Shown: one piece after another, positions 9,558-18,213 of the stretch
Layout of the letters: every line of letters starts with the position of its first letter
Position numbering within the stretch: position 1 is the first letter of the stretch
Origin: Roseisolibacter agri
Lineage (GTDB): Bacteria > Gemmatimonadota > Gemmatimonadetes > Gemmatimonadales > Gemmatimonadaceae
Direction: 5' to 3'
Length of the DNA: 64,000 bases
Assembly: GCF_030159095.1 (NCBI RefSeq)
Contig: NZ_BRXS01000001.1
Span: forward strand, 868,001-932,000
Notes under the pieces: model-generated
What the model saw: the letters and a program-made list of their open reading frames with translations, nothing else
Told to the model about the DNA's origin: nothing
The model's database searches: none
Position numbers and translations under genes: made by a program

Positions 9558-9562
9558 CCGCC

Positions 9563-10966
9563 ATGCGACTCCCCATGAATCCGATCCTGCCGCGCACCGT
9601 CACGCGCTCGCTCGCCGCGCTGGCGGCCCTCGCCCCGGCGATGCTCGCCGCGCAGGCCGCGCCCGTCGCGTCCAAGGGCCCGACGCTGATCAAGAACGCC
9701 ACCGTCCTCACGGTCACGAAGGGGACGCTCCAGAACACCGACGTCCTGCTGCAGAACGGCAAGATCGCGCGCGTCGGGCAGAACCTGCAGGCGCCCGCGG
9801 GCGCCACCGTCGTCGACGCGACGGGCAAGTTCCTGATGCCGGGCATCATCGACCCGCACTCGCACATGATGAGCGACGCCATCAACGAGGGCTCGCTCTC
9901 GGTGACGTCGATGGTGCGGATCACGGACGTGCTGAACCCGACCGCGATCAACGTCTATCGCGCGCTGGCCGGCGGTGTGACGACGATCAACATCCTGCAC
10001 GGCTCCGCCAACACGATCGGCGGGCAGAACGCGACCGTGAAGCTGAAGTACGGCCGCGAGGCCGACGAGATGGTGTTCCCGGGCGCGCCGCCGGGGATCA
10101 AGTTCGCGCTCGGCGAGAACGTCACGCGCAAGAGCCGCACGTCGCTCCCGGGCGGCCCGCCGGCGCGCTACCCGACGTCGCGCATGGGCCAGGAGGAGGT
10201 GTTGCGCGACGCGTTCACGCGCGCCCGCGACTACAAGGCGTCGTGGGACGACTACCGCCGCGGCGGGAGCAAGGGCGTGGCGCCGCGCCGCGACCTGGAG
10301 CTCGAGCCGCTGGTGGAGGTGCTGGAGGGCAAGCGCCTCGTGCACGCGCACTCGTACCGCGGCGACGAGATGCTGATGCTGCTCAACCTCGCCGACGAGT
10401 TCGGGTTCAAGGTCAAGACGCTGCAGCACGGCCTGGAGGGCTACAAGATCGCCTCCGAGATCGCCAAGCACGGCGCGGGCCTGTCGACGTTCGCCGACAG
10501 CTGGTCGTACAAGATCGAGGCGTACGACGCGATCCCGTACAACGTCGCCATCCTGACGCGGAAGGGCGTCGTGACGACGATCAACTCCGACTCCGACGAG
10601 CGCGTGCGGCGCCTGAACGTCGACGCCGCGAAGCTCATGAAGTACGGCGGGCTGACGGAGGAGGAGGCGCTGAAGACGATCACGTACAACGGCGCGATCC
10701 AGCTCGGCGTGCAGGACCGCGTCGGGTCGATCGAGGTCGGCAAGGACGCCGACGTCGCGCTCTGGAGCGCGCACCCGCTCAGCGTCTACGCCAACGTCGA
10801 CCGGACCTACATCGACGGGGAGCTGTTCTTCGACCGCCAGAAGGACATCGCCGAGCGCGACGCCAAGGCGCGCGAGCGGCAGCAGCTGGAGCGCGCCGAG
10901 CAGCAGACGCCCGCGCGCCAGCAGCGCCCCGCCCAGCCCTTCATCCCGAACGAGGAGCGCCGCTGA
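9563..10966 (+). CDS. Secreted amidohydrolase (metal motif intact)
   Basis: Second gene of the tandem; 467 residues with a signal peptide ending near MLAAQAAP. It keeps the family ligand motif as MPGIIDPHSHM, followed by the GGVTTINILHGS strand, LVHAHSYRGDEMLML and the late TINSDSDE acidic motif, so it should be the catalytically competent member, of imidazolonepropionase/dipeptidase-like type. The final IEVGKDADVALWSAHPLS strand is complete. It starts 6 bp after the previous stop, and its own TGA overlaps the next ATG by one base (TGATG). The three genes are thus one transcription unit. The C-terminus is Gln/Arg-rich. Confidence 0.92.
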   Translation: MRLPMNPILPRTVTRSLAALAALAPAMLAAQAAPVASKGPTLIKNATVLTVTKGTLQNTDVLLQNGKIARVGQNLQAPAGATVVDATGKFLMPGIIDPHSHMMSDAINEGSLSVTSMVRITDVLNPTAINVYRALAGGVTTINILHGSANTIGGQNATVKLKYGREADEMVFPGAPPGIKFALGENVTRKSRTSLPGGPPARYPTSRMGQEEVLRDAFTRARDYKASWDDYRRGGSKGVAPRRDLELEPLVEVLEGKRLVHAHSYRGDEMLMLLNLADEFGFKVKTLQHGLEGYKIASEIAKHGAGLSTFADSWSYKIEAYDAIPYNVAILTRKGVVTTINSDSDERVRRLNVDAAKLMKYGGLTEEEALKTITYNGAIQLGVQDRVGSIEVGKDADVALWSAHPLSVYANVDRTYIDGELFFDRQKDIAERDAKARERQQLERAEQQTPARQQRPAQPFIPNEERR

Positions 10967-12309
10967 TGCCGCGCATCTACACGTCGACGGCCGCGCTGCT
11001 CGCCGCCGTCCTCGCGCCCGCGGCGCTCTCCGCGCAGCTCGGCTCCTACAATCCGCCGCCGGGCCCGCAGGGCACGTTCGCGATCCGCGGCGCGCGCATC
11101 GTCACCGTCTCGGGCCCCGAGATCGCCAGCGGCACCGTCGTCATCAGCGGCGGGAAGATCGCGGCCGTCGGCGCGGACGCCGCGGTGCCGTCCGGCGCGA
11201 CCGTGATCGACGGCGCGGGGCTCACGGTGTATCCCGGCATGATGGACGCCGGCACGTCGCTCGGCCTCTCGGAGATCCCGCAGGGCGCGCCGGCGACCGT
11301 CGACGCGAGCGAGGTCGGCACGTTCAACCCGAACGCGCAGGCGTACTACGGCGTCAACCCGCAGAGCGCGCACATCGGCGTCACGCGCGTGGTCGGCATC
11401 ACGCACGTGCTCACGCGCCCCAGCGGCGGCGTGATCGCGGGGCAGGCGGCGCTGCTCAACCTCGCCGGCTCCACGGTGCCCGAGATGAACCTCGTGCAGC
11501 GCGCGGGCCTCGTGATCGAGCTGCCGCGCTCGGGCTTCGGCGGCGGGCGCTTCGGCGGCGGCTTCGCGTTCCAGACGGCGGGCAACCAGCAGGACGTCGC
11601 GCGCACGCGCACGCGCCAGCTCGACAGCCTGCGCGCGATGCTGCGCGACGCGGACGCCTACCAGAACGTGCAGGACGCGTACGCGAAGGACCGCTCGCTG
11701 CCGCGGCCGAAGCAGGACGTCGTGCTGGCCTCGCTGGTGGCGGCGGCGCGCGGGCAGATGCCGGTGCTGTTCATCGCCGACCGCGCGGCCGACATCCGCG
11801 AGGCGATCGCGTTCGCGGACGAGATGAAGCTCAAGCCGATCATCGTCGGCGGCCGCGACGCGTGGCAGGTGGCGTCGCTGCTGAAGCAGAAGGACGTGCC
11901 GGTGCTGCTGAGCAGCGTCATGGATCTGCCGTCGCGCGAGGACGACCCGTACGACGTGAACTTCGGGGCGCCGTCCAAGCTGGCCGCGGCGGGCGTGCGC
12001 TTCGCGATCACGTCGGGCGACCAGGGCGCGGAGGCGCGCAACCTCCCGTACACGGCGGGCATGGCGGCGGCGTTCGGGCTCTCGAAGGCGGACGCGTTGA
12101 AGTCGGTCACGCTCTGGCCCGCGCAGATCCTCGGCATCGGCAGCCGCCTCGGCTCGATCGAGGTCGGCAAGGTCGCGAACCTCGTCGTCACCGACGGCGA
12201 CCTGCTGGAGGCGCGGACGCAGACGAAGCACCTCTTCATCGACGGCCGCCCGGTGCCGCTGGAGAGCAAGCACACGGACCTCAACGACCGGTTCAAGGAC
12301 CGGCCGTGA
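10966..12309 (+). CDS. Secreted amidohydrolase-like protein with metal motif lost
   Basis: Third gene of the tandem; 447 residues with a signal peptide (APAALSAQ). Family landmarks are present at both ends (FAIRGARIVTVSGPEIASG and SIEVGKVANLVVTDGD), but the HxH position reads VYPGMMDAGTSLG, so the first metal ligands are gone, as in the first gene of the operon. A glycine-rich FGGGRFGGGF insertion lies about 185-195. The similarity to the first gene and the shared loss suggest duplication after the loss, or a common two-subunit design with the intact middle protein. The stop is followed directly by palindromic element A. Confidence 0.88.
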   Translation: MPRIYTSTAALLAAVLAPAALSAQLGSYNPPPGPQGTFAIRGARIVTVSGPEIASGTVVISGGKIAAVGADAAVPSGATVIDGAGLTVYPGMMDAGTSLGLSEIPQGAPATVDASEVGTFNPNAQAYYGVNPQSAHIGVTRVVGITHVLTRPSGGVIAGQAALLNLAGSTVPEMNLVQRAGLVIELPRSGFGGGRFGGGFAFQTAGNQQDVARTRTRQLDSLRAMLRDADAYQNVQDAYAKDRSLPRPKQDVVLASLVAAARGQMPVLFIADRAADIREAIAFADEMKLKPIIVGGRDAWQVASLLKQKDVPVLLSSVMDLPSREDDPYDVNFGAPSKLAAAGVRFAITSGDQGAEARNLPYTAGMAAAFGLSKADALKSVTLWPAQILGIGSRLGSIEVGKVANLVVTDGDLLEARTQTKHLFIDGRPVPLESKHTDLNDRFKDRP

Positions 12310-12545
12310 TGGCACGGCTGCGGGCTGCGGGTTGCGGATTCTGAAGCAGCGATCCTCAAACCGTCTCGCCGGGCCCGAACGGCATTTGCAAGGATAAGAT
12401 CGGATAAGGTCTGATAACGACGGATGGCTCCATGTGGCCGACGAGTGACGTCGCACCACGCGGAGCCATCCGTCGTTATCAGACCTTCTCAGATGTTCAT
12501 CCTTGCTGCAGTTCGCAGTTCAGGATCCGCAGCCTGCAGCGCCGT
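12310..12545. repeat. Palindromic intergenic element A (GGATAAG type)
   Basis: Fills the whole gap between two convergent genes. The inner stem pairs about 12390-12431 with 12462-12504 around a 30-base loop. The left arm is built from degenerate 10-base units (GGATAAGATC, GGATAAGGTC, TGATAACGAC, GGATGGCTCC). Outer arms are G+C-rich: GGCTGCGGGCTGCGG near 12316 on the left and ATCCGCAGCCTGCAG near 12534 on the right. The closest relative is element B at 28667-28883, whose right flank carries CCTTGCAAATGCCGTTC, the reverse complement of the left flank here. May act as a bidirectional terminator; origin unknown. Confidence 0.85.
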
Positions 12546-13046
12546 TCAGGGCCGTCGACTGAGGTTGTACCCGATCGTCGCGCCCACGCTCGGCAGCACG
12601 GTCACGGCGATGCCGGCGAGTGTGCTCGTGATGCGCCCGCCGCGCGGCGGCTCGTCGCCGTCGCGGTCCACCAGCCGCACGATCGCCCAGCTGGCCAGCC
12701 CGCCCACCGCGGCGCCGCCGACGCCGGCGAGATACTTCCCGCTGCCGGGGCCGCGCGCGCCCACCAGCGCCGGCCCGGCGGCCGCACCCAGCGCGCCGCC
12801 CAGGTACGCCGCGCCGAGCGAGAGCTTCGACGTGGTCGGATCGTCGCGGCCGAGGCTCTCGAACAGCTGATCGGTCAGCACGCCGACGGCGATGAAGCCG
12901 ATGGGCGTGCCGAGCGTCCCGGCGCCGACCTGCAGGGCGACGCGCGCCGGGCCGAGCGACCGCACGTCGTGCTGCGGCGCCTGGGCAGCGAGCGGCGCGA
13001 GGGGGAGCGCCGCGCAGGCGCCCGCGAGAAGGAGGGACCGGAGCAT
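12546..13046 (-). CDS. Exported glycine-rich membrane protein, unknown function
   Basis: A 166-residue protein I do not recognise. It has a signal peptide (LPLAPLAAQA) and then several Gly/Ala-rich hydrophobic stretches (about 42-58, 78-98, 105-125, 143-160) of the glycine-zipper kind, separated by short charged loops. This suggests an envelope-associated membrane protein. The stop codon lies inside the right edge of palindromic element A. Upstream, 62 bp separate it from the PEP-CTERM gene on the same strand. No catalytic motif is visible. Confidence 0.7.
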   Translation of the reverse strand: MLRSLLLAGACAALPLAPLAAQAPQHDVRSLGPARVALQVGAGTLGTPIGFIAVGVLTDQLFESLGRDDPTTSKLSLGAAYLGGALGAAAGPALVGARGPGSGKYLAGVGGAAVGGLASWAIVRLVDRDGDEPPRGGRITSTLAGIAVTVLPSVGATIGYNLSRRP

Positions 13047-13108
13047 GCCCGAACGCTGGGCACGCCCCGGGCCACGCCGCAAGCGGCTCGCGTCCGTCAG
13101 CCCGTTCG

Positions 13109-13834
13109 TCAGCCCGCGCGGCGGCGTCGCGCGGCGATGCCCGCGATCGCCACGAGCCCGGTGCCGAGGAGCGCCCACGTGCCCGGCTCCGGTGTCACGA
13201 CGGCGGCCCGGCCGGCCTCGAAGGTGAAGCTGGCCGCGCCGTACCACCCCGGGCTGCCATCGCCGGAGCGCAGCGTCGGGACGCCGCCCGGCGCCTCCGC
13301 GTAGTACACGCTGCCGAAGTCGAGCAGACCGCCGCCGTCGGTCGTCATCCGGGCGAACCCCGACTGGCTGACGTCGAAGGCGTTGAAGTAGCGGTCCGCG
13401 CCCACGAAGCCCCACGCGCCGATGCGGCCCACGAAGCCCGCCGGCAGCTCGAGCGGCGCCGCGAGCGCCTGGTACCGGAAGGCGCCGTCGAGCGTGCCCT
13501 GCGTTCCGCTGAAGGTCAGCGCGCTGCCATACGCGGCGACCACGTCCTGCGACGGCACGGCCCCGCGCTGCAGCAGCTGGAACAGCTGCACGGTGATCGT
13601 GCCCGCGAAGCCGTCGCGCACGCCCTGGCCGCCGGGCGTGGAGGCATCGAAGGCGCCGAAGCGGGTGATGCGGACGGGCGCGGCGCCGACGGTGAACTCC
13701 TGCGACAGCGTGCCGGCGAAGGTGTTGGTGCCGTCGTAGCTGGTGGCGAGCGCGTTGGTGCCCTGCGCGGCCGCGGGTGCGGCGGTCAGCAGGAGGACGA
13801 GTCCCGCGCGGAGGGCGGGGCGGATGGCGGACAT
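13109..13834 (-). CDS. PEP-CTERM sorting-domain protein
   Basis: A 241-residue secreted protein with an N-terminal signal (LLLTAAPAAAQG) and a C-terminal PEP-CTERM anchor: VTPEPGTWALLGTG, a hydrophobic helix, then RRRRAG. Such proteins are handed to an exosortase and exported to the surface or matrix. The body is a beta-rich stretch of unknown function with many Phe/Gly/Thr residues, typical for this class. No exosortase or EPS cluster is in the window, so the sorting enzyme must be elsewhere. The gene stands between the glycine-rich protein and the HD-GYP gene on the same strand. Confidence 0.88.
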   Translation of the reverse strand: MSAIRPALRAGLVLLLTAAPAAAQGTNALATSYDGTNTFAGTLSQEFTVGAAPVRITRFGAFDASTPGGQGVRDGFAGTITVQLFQLLQRGAVPSQDVVAAYGSALTFSGTQGTLDGAFRYQALAAPLELPAGFVGRIGAWGFVGADRYFNAFDVSQSGFARMTTDGGGLLDFGSVYYAEAPGGVPTLRSGDGSPGWYGAASFTFEAGRAAVVTPEPGTWALLGTGLVAIAGIAARRRRAG

Positions 13835-13952
13835 CGACGATGGGGTTGGGGACGCGTGGGGCGCACCGCACGATGCGCCCGTCTGCCGCCAACGTCGCGT
13901 CGGCCGCGTCCGGCGACGTAGTGCAGCTGCACCACGTCGTGTGAGCGTCCCG

Positions 13953-15359
13953 TCAGGCCGCCTGCGCGTGCCCCTCGCCGTCCGTCACGACGGCGTCGAG
14001 CGCATCGAGCGCCAGCGCGCAGATCTTCGTGCCGCGGTCCTTCGCCAGCAGGGCGAGCGCCTGCGCGGGCGTCATGCCGGCGCGGTACGGACGGTCCGCG
14101 GTGAGTGCCTCGTAGATGTCGGCGACGACCATCACGCGTGCCGACTGGTCGAGCGCATCGCCCGTCAGCCCCCACGGATAGCCGGAGCCGTCGAGCTTCT
14201 CGTGGTGCAGCGCGGCCGGCCGCGCGAAGTCCGCGAACGCGCGCACGCGCGTCAGGATCTCCCACGTGAAGCGCGGATGCTCGTTCACCGCGCGCCGCTC
14301 GTCGTCGGTCAGCGGTCCCTGCTTGTCGAGGATGCTGTTCGACACGCCGAGCTTCCCGACGTCGTGCAGCATGCCCGCGCGCCACAGCCGCTTGCACGCG
14401 ACGGCGTCCATGCCCGCCGCGGCGCCGATGCGCTCCGCGAAGTGCGCGACGTTGGTGGAGTGGCGGTAGGTGTACGGCGACTTGGCGTCGATGATCTCGG
14501 CGAACGCACGCGCGATGTCGTCGAGGCCCGTGTCGTCGACCGTGCGGCGGCGATCGTCGGGCTCCAGCGCGGCGGCCGCCGCGTCGGCGTCCGGATCGCG
14601 CAGCGCCGCCCACCACTTGGCGTCGCGGCGCCACGCCTGCACGTGGTCCACCAGCCGGGGATCGAACCACGTCCCGCGCCGGGCGCGCAGCACGCGCAGG
14701 GCGTGGTCGGGGCCGTGCGTGCGCGCGAACGTCTCGAGCGTCTGCGCGAGGTTGGCGATGCGCGCGCCGAGCGGGATGTCGTGGCCGCGCAGCCCGGCGG
14801 GATAGCCGCCGCCGTTCCAGTGCTCGTCCAGCCCGTGGATCGCGGCGGCCGTGCCCTCGGGAAAGCCGAGCCGCCGCGCGATCTCCGCGCCGCGATCGCA
14901 GCGGATCTGGATCAGGTCGCGGGTGACGCCGGGCGAGCGCGCGATGGCCGCGAACTGTCGCAGCTTGGCCGGCAGCGAGCCGCCGAGGCTCGCGCAGCGG
15001 AACGTCTCGACGGCGAGGCCGAAGCGGCGGTGCCAGTCGACGATCTTCATCCGCGGCTTCACGGCGCGGTCGTCGGCGCCGAACAGCGCGGTCATGCGCG
15101 CCGCGTTGCTGGAGCAGCCGGCGTCCTTCAGCAGCAGCGCGTAGTACAGCGCCGAGCGGTCCGCGAGCGGCATCGGCAGCTCCTCGGCCAGGCGCATCCC
15201 GATCAGGCACGTGCGCACCGTGTGCCCGAACGGCTGGCCCTCGGTGAGGTCCAGCGCGTGCGAGAGCGCGGTCAGGACCTCCGAGAGCGACAGCTGGGCC
15301 TCGCCGGGCGCGTACGGCACGGCGGGCGCGGAGCGGGGCGTGGGACGCGAGGCGGGCAT
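13953..15359 (-). CDS. HD-GYP domain protein with tandem HD-GYP modules
   Basis: A 468-residue cytoplasmic protein with two HD-GYP-like halves. The C-terminal half is complete: AGMLHDVGKLG, the EHP helix and HHEKLDGSGYPWGLTG, then VVADIYEALTADRPYR, which should form the metal centre of a c-di-GMP phosphodiesterase. The N-terminal half keeps the GYP-like loop (DEHWNGGGYPAGL) but has LLKDAGC where HDxG is expected, so it is probably non-catalytic. No membrane segment is seen. The ATG start was chosen because the upstream frame is low-complexity Arg/Ala. Together with the GGDEF/EAL protein it indicates active c-di-GMP signalling. Confidence 0.9.
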   Translation of the reverse strand: MPASRPTPRSAPAVPYAPGEAQLSLSEVLTALSHALDLTEGQPFGHTVRTCLIGMRLAEELPMPLADRSALYYALLLKDAGCSSNAARMTALFGADDRAVKPRMKIVDWHRRFGLAVETFRCASLGGSLPAKLRQFAAIARSPGVTRDLIQIRCDRGAEIARRLGFPEGTAAAIHGLDEHWNGGGYPAGLRGHDIPLGARIANLAQTLETFARTHGPDHALRVLRARRGTWFDPRLVDHVQAWRRDAKWWAALRDPDADAAAAALEPDDRRRTVDDTGLDDIARAFAEIIDAKSPYTYRHSTNVAHFAERIGAAAGMDAVACKRLWRAGMLHDVGKLGVSNSILDKQGPLTDDERRAVNEHPRFTWEILTRVRAFADFARPAALHHEKLDGSGYPWGLTGDALDQSARVMVVADIYEALTADRPYRAGMTPAQALALLAKDRGTKICALALDALDAVVTDGEGHAQAA

Positions 15360-15439
15360 GAGAGGGGAGGGCGACTCACGCTGGACGACCCCCCTCGGTG
15401 CACCGCAACGGCGCGCCGCAACGGCGCGTCGGTCCGTCG

Positions 15440-15985
15440 TCAGTCCGTCTGGATCGGGTGCCGCACGACCTCGCCCGCCAGCGTCTCGCCGCCAAGCTCG
15501 ATGTAGAGGTGCCCGTCGGTGACCGACAGGTCGAGCTTCATGCGGCGATCCAGCCGCTCGGCCAGCGCGGCGAGCAGCTCGCGGTCCACCGCCCACAGCT
15601 CCACCGCCTCGGCGCGGTGGATGCGCTCCCCGGCGAGCTGCCGCTGCAGCTGCGCGGGATCGCGGTGCGTGTAGATCGCGACGCGCGGCGCCGCCTTGCT
15701 CGCACGGTGCAGGCGCGCGGCGTCGGGCGCGCCGATGTCGATCCACGCCTGCCGCGTGCCCGTCAGGTCGCGCACCTCGACCGCCGGCTCGTCCGGCTCG
15801 GCGAGCCCGCGCGTGAACGCGATCCCCTCGCGGTACTCCAGGCAGTAGGCGAGCACCCGGGTCAGCAGGTACTCCTCCGTCTCGGACGGATGGCGCGCGA
15901 CGCGCAGCGCGAGCGTCTCGTACACGCCGCGGTCGACGTGGGCGAGCTGGATTTCGAACGTATAGACTGTCGCGGAGACGGCCAC
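15440..15985 (-). CDS. yaeQ: YaeQ family protein
   Basis: A 181-residue YaeQ family protein, a PD-(D/E)XK-like fold of uncertain function that in E. coli was reported as a suppressor of an rfaH defect. The family hallmark run is nearly intact: VYETLALRVARHPSETEEYL, AYCLEYREGIAFTRGL, WIDIGAP and the C-terminal LYIELGG. The GTG start gives VAVSATVYTFEIQL, the expected N-terminus. The start codon abuts the end of palindromic element G, which separates it from the LuxR-type gene upstream. Confidence 0.92.
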   Translation of the reverse strand: MAVSATVYTFEIQLAHVDRGVYETLALRVARHPSETEEYLLTRVLAYCLEYREGIAFTRGLAEPDEPAVEVRDLTGTRQAWIDIGAPDAARLHRASKAAPRVAIYTHRDPAQLQRQLAGERIHRAEAVELWAVDRELLAALAERLDRRMKLDLSVTDGHLYIELGGETLAGEVVRHPIQTD

Positions 15986-16135
15986 GGAAGTGTCGAAGCG
16001 GAGGACGGTGGAGCGGAGAACGAAACCGCGGAGAACGATAAGGCGTGGAACGATGAGGCGTCCACCGATCCGCGCTTCCGTGTCACGCTCCATCGTCCTC
16101 CGCCGTTCCGTCCTCCGCCTCACGGTCCTCCGCTC
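15986..16135. repeat. Palindromic intergenic element G (GGAGGACGG type)
   Basis: About 150 bp filling the gap between the LuxR-type gene and yaeQ, both on the minus strand. The left part (about 15991-16065) is made of purine-rich units such as CGGAGGACGGTGGAGCGGAG and GGAGAACGATAAGGCG. The right part (about 16080-16135) is the reverse complement kind (CGTCCTCCGCC, CCGTTCCGTCC). The arms are imperfect, so the fold is a long bulged hairpin. The terminal codons and stop of the LuxR-type gene lie inside the right arm. Related to elements H and I. Confidence 0.8.
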
Positions 16136-17253
16136 AACCGAACCGCGACGTCTGCGCGTCGCGCCGCGCCGAGCTTCTGCATCACCCGCTCCGTGTGGTG
16201 CCGCGCCGTGTGCGCGCTGACGCCCAGCGCCGCCGCCACCTCGGCGTTCGAGAGGCGGCGCGCGAGCAGCCGCGCCACCTCGGCCTCGCGCGCGGTGAGG
16301 CCCAGCGCGTCGGGGATCGCGAGCGGAGGCGTCACGATCGCGGGCGTCGCGGCGTCGAGCGCCACCTGCACCAGCCCCTCCTCGCCCCACAGCGCGGCCG
16401 GCGCGAGCGAGGCGCGCAGCGCGTAGCGGGCGAGCGCGGTCTGCACGGTGCGCGCGGGGATCACGGGCGCCGTGGCCGCGCGGCCGCGCAGCGTGCGCAC
16501 CTCGGCCGCGAGCGCGTGCATCGCCGCGAGCACCTGCTCGCGCGCGGGCTCGCCGGCCAGCGCGCGCTGCAGCGCGGCGTTGTGGTGCAGCGCGCGGCCG
16601 TCGGCGTCGACCACCAGCAGCGCGTCGCCCATCGCGTCGAGGCTCGCCAGCAGCGCCGAGCGGCGCGCGCCGAACGTCGCCAGCGCGTGATGGGCGACCT
16701 GCAGCGCGGGGAGCAGCAGGCCGACGACCTCGCGCTCGTCGTCGAAGTGGCGCCGCGCGGTCGGGCGCTGGTAGCCGACCGTCAGCCACATCTCGCCAGC
16801 GTCGTTCTGCGACGCGGCGCACACGAAGTCCGCGAAGCCCGCCGGCGCCAGCCCCTCGTGGTAGACCGTGTTGCGCCGCAGGTCGTGGCCGTGCGACTCG
16901 AGGATGCCCCCGCCCTCGGCCAGCGTCCACAGCTCCAGCGCGTGCGCGCGGCGGTAGCGGTTGAACCACGCGCTCGCCGGGTCGCTGCTGCCATGGAAGC
17001 CCGTGCGCGGATCGGCGCGCGACATCTCGTTCATGCGCTGCAGCTGCGTCGGGTCGACCGTCTGCGAGTCGTTGCGCAGCCGCGTGCCGTTCGGCATCGA
17101 CAGCATCGCGTTGGCGCCCGGGAAGAGCGCGTGCAGCCGCGCCTCCGCGTCGCGCCACCACGCCCGCGGATCGGGGCCGGCCAGCGGCGCGAGCAGCGCC
17201 GCCGTCGCCTCGCGCAGGCGGCGCGCGTCGTCGCTGGTGAGGCGCAGCGTCAT
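16120..17253 (-). CDS. LuxR-type helix-turn-helix regulator
   Basis: A 377-residue transcription factor with a C-terminal LuxR/FixJ-type DNA-binding domain (about 308-365: LTAREAEVARLLARRLSNAE, then GVSAHTARHHTERVMQKLGA). The N-terminal 250 residues contain no receiver or autoinducer domain that I recognise, but a PAS-like segment (ALLVVDADGRALHHNAALQRAL, about 212-232) is visible, so it may be a one-component sensor. The last residues, RLSGGP, and the TGA stop are encoded by palindromic element G. Target genes are unknown. Confidence 0.85.
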   Translation of the reverse strand: MTLRLTSDDARRLREATAALLAPLAGPDPRAWWRDAEARLHALFPGANAMLSMPNGTRLRNDSQTVDPTQLQRMNEMSRADPRTGFHGSSDPASAWFNRYRRAHALELWTLAEGGGILESHGHDLRRNTVYHEGLAPAGFADFVCAASQNDAGEMWLTVGYQRPTARRHFDDEREVVGLLLPALQVAHHALATFGARRSALLASLDAMGDALLVVDADGRALHHNAALQRALAGEPAREQVLAAMHALAAEVRTLRGRAATAPVIPARTVQTALARYALRASLAPAALWGEEGLVQVALDAATPAIVTPPLAIPDALGLTAREAEVARLLARRLSNAEVAAALGVSAHTARHHTERVMQKLGAARRADVAVRLSGGP

Positions 17254-17286
17254 CTCGCGTCAGCTCGGCGTCGGCCCACCCGCGGC

Positions 17287-17652
17287 TCAGGCCAGCTGCT
17301 CGGCGATCGAGCGCGTGCGGTCGGTGACGACGTCGCCGGTGTGCTTCGTGGCCACCGGCTCCACGAGCACCACCCAGCACTCCTCGGCCGCCATCGGGTT
17401 GTGGCGCACGCCGCGCGGCACCACCACGCTCTGCCCGGGGCCGAGCACGACCTCGCCGTCCTCGAGCTGGATCACGAGCTGGCCGCGCATCACGAGGAAC
17501 AGCTCGTCCTCGTCCGCGTGCGCGTGCCACACGAACTCGCCCTGCAGCTTGGCGACCTTGACGTACGAGTCGTTGACGCGGGCGACGACGTGCGGCGACC
17601 AGAAGTCGGCGAGCCGCTCGAACTCGGCCGCGAAGTCGATGGGGACGAGCAT
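17287..17652 (-). CDS. Cupin domain protein
   Basis: A 121-residue single-domain cupin. Cupin motif 1 is WHAHADEDELFLVMRGQ (His, His and Glu ligands) and motif 2 is PRGVRHNP (final His), so a metal site is expected. Small cupins of this type bind or isomerise small metabolites; the substrate cannot be told. The methionine start was chosen at MLVPIDFAAEF because the longer frame upstream is Arg/Pro-rich and overlaps the acetyltransferase. It lies between the GNAT gene and the LuxR-type gene on the same strand. Confidence 0.88.
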   Translation of the reverse strand: MLVPIDFAAEFERLADFWSPHVVARVNDSYVKVAKLQGEFVWHAHADEDELFLVMRGQLVIQLEDGEVVLGPGQSVVVPRGVRHNPMAAEECWVVLVEPVATKHTGDVVTDRTRSIAEQLA

Positions 17653-17689
17653 GCGAACGTCCGGCTGGGGAGAGGAGGAGGGGCGCTCC

Positions 17690-18199
17690 TCAGGGTACGA
17701 CCGCCGCCGCGTCGGCGCCACCGCCGGCACCACCGCCGGCGCCGCCGGCCGCGCGGCACATGGGCACGAAGCGGATCCCGTTCCGCTCGACCACCTCGCC
17801 GGGCGCCTCCGCCACGAAGCCCAGGCGCTCGTAGGCATCCACCGCGCCCGGCGTGCTGTTGACGGTCAGCGCGGGCCACGCCTCCGGCGCCCCGAAGGCG
17901 TGCCCCAGCAGCGCGCGGCCCACGCCCGCGCGCTGGCAGCGCGGGTCGACGAACAGCATCGACACGTGCGTGCCGTCGCGCACCTCCAGCACGCCCACCA
18001 GCGCGCCGTCGTCCTCCTCCGCGACGGTGACCGCGTGGTTCGCGGCGCGGGCGCGCATCGCCTCGGGCGAGGCGTACCGCGCGTAGCTCGCGCGGCCTTC
18101 GGGCGACTCGTGCGGCGCGATGGCCGCGTCGTACACGCGCTGCGCCAGCGCGGCCGCCGCGTCCGTCTCCTCGGCGCGCATCGCGCGGCAGCGCGGCAC
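17690..18199 (-). CDS. GNAT-family N-acetyltransferase
   Basis: A 169-residue GNAT acetyltransferase. Motif A, the acetyl-CoA pyrophosphate loop, is seen in FVDPRCQRAGVGRALL, followed by AVDAYERLGF, the usual motif B helix and strand. I took the GTG start that gives VPRCRAMRAEETDAAALAQ, which completes the first strand of the fold; an ATG six codons later would trim it. A glycine-rich tail (GGAGGGAGGG) ends the protein. Its start lies 14 bp after the alpha/beta-hydrolase stop. Substrate unknown. Confidence 0.85.
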   Translation of the reverse strand: MPRCRAMRAEETDAAAALAQRVYDAAIAPHESPEGRASYARYASPEAMRARAANHAVTVAEEDDGALVGVLEVRDGTHVSMLFVDPRCQRAGVGRALLGHAFGAPEAWPALTVNSTPGAVDAYERLGFVAEAPGEVVERNGIRFVPMCRAAGGAGGGAGGGADAAAVVP

Positions 18200-18213
18200 G
18201 CGGGCCTGCGCCG

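Noticed and set aside
12310-12545. tRNA or structured non-coding RNA gene in element A
   Set aside because: No cloverleaf or known RNA motif fits; the structure is one long hairpin repeated elsewhere in the window.
13109-13834. Exosortase/EPS locus around the PEP-CTERM gene
   Set aside because: No exosortase, glycosyltransferase cluster or polysaccharide export gene is adjacent.
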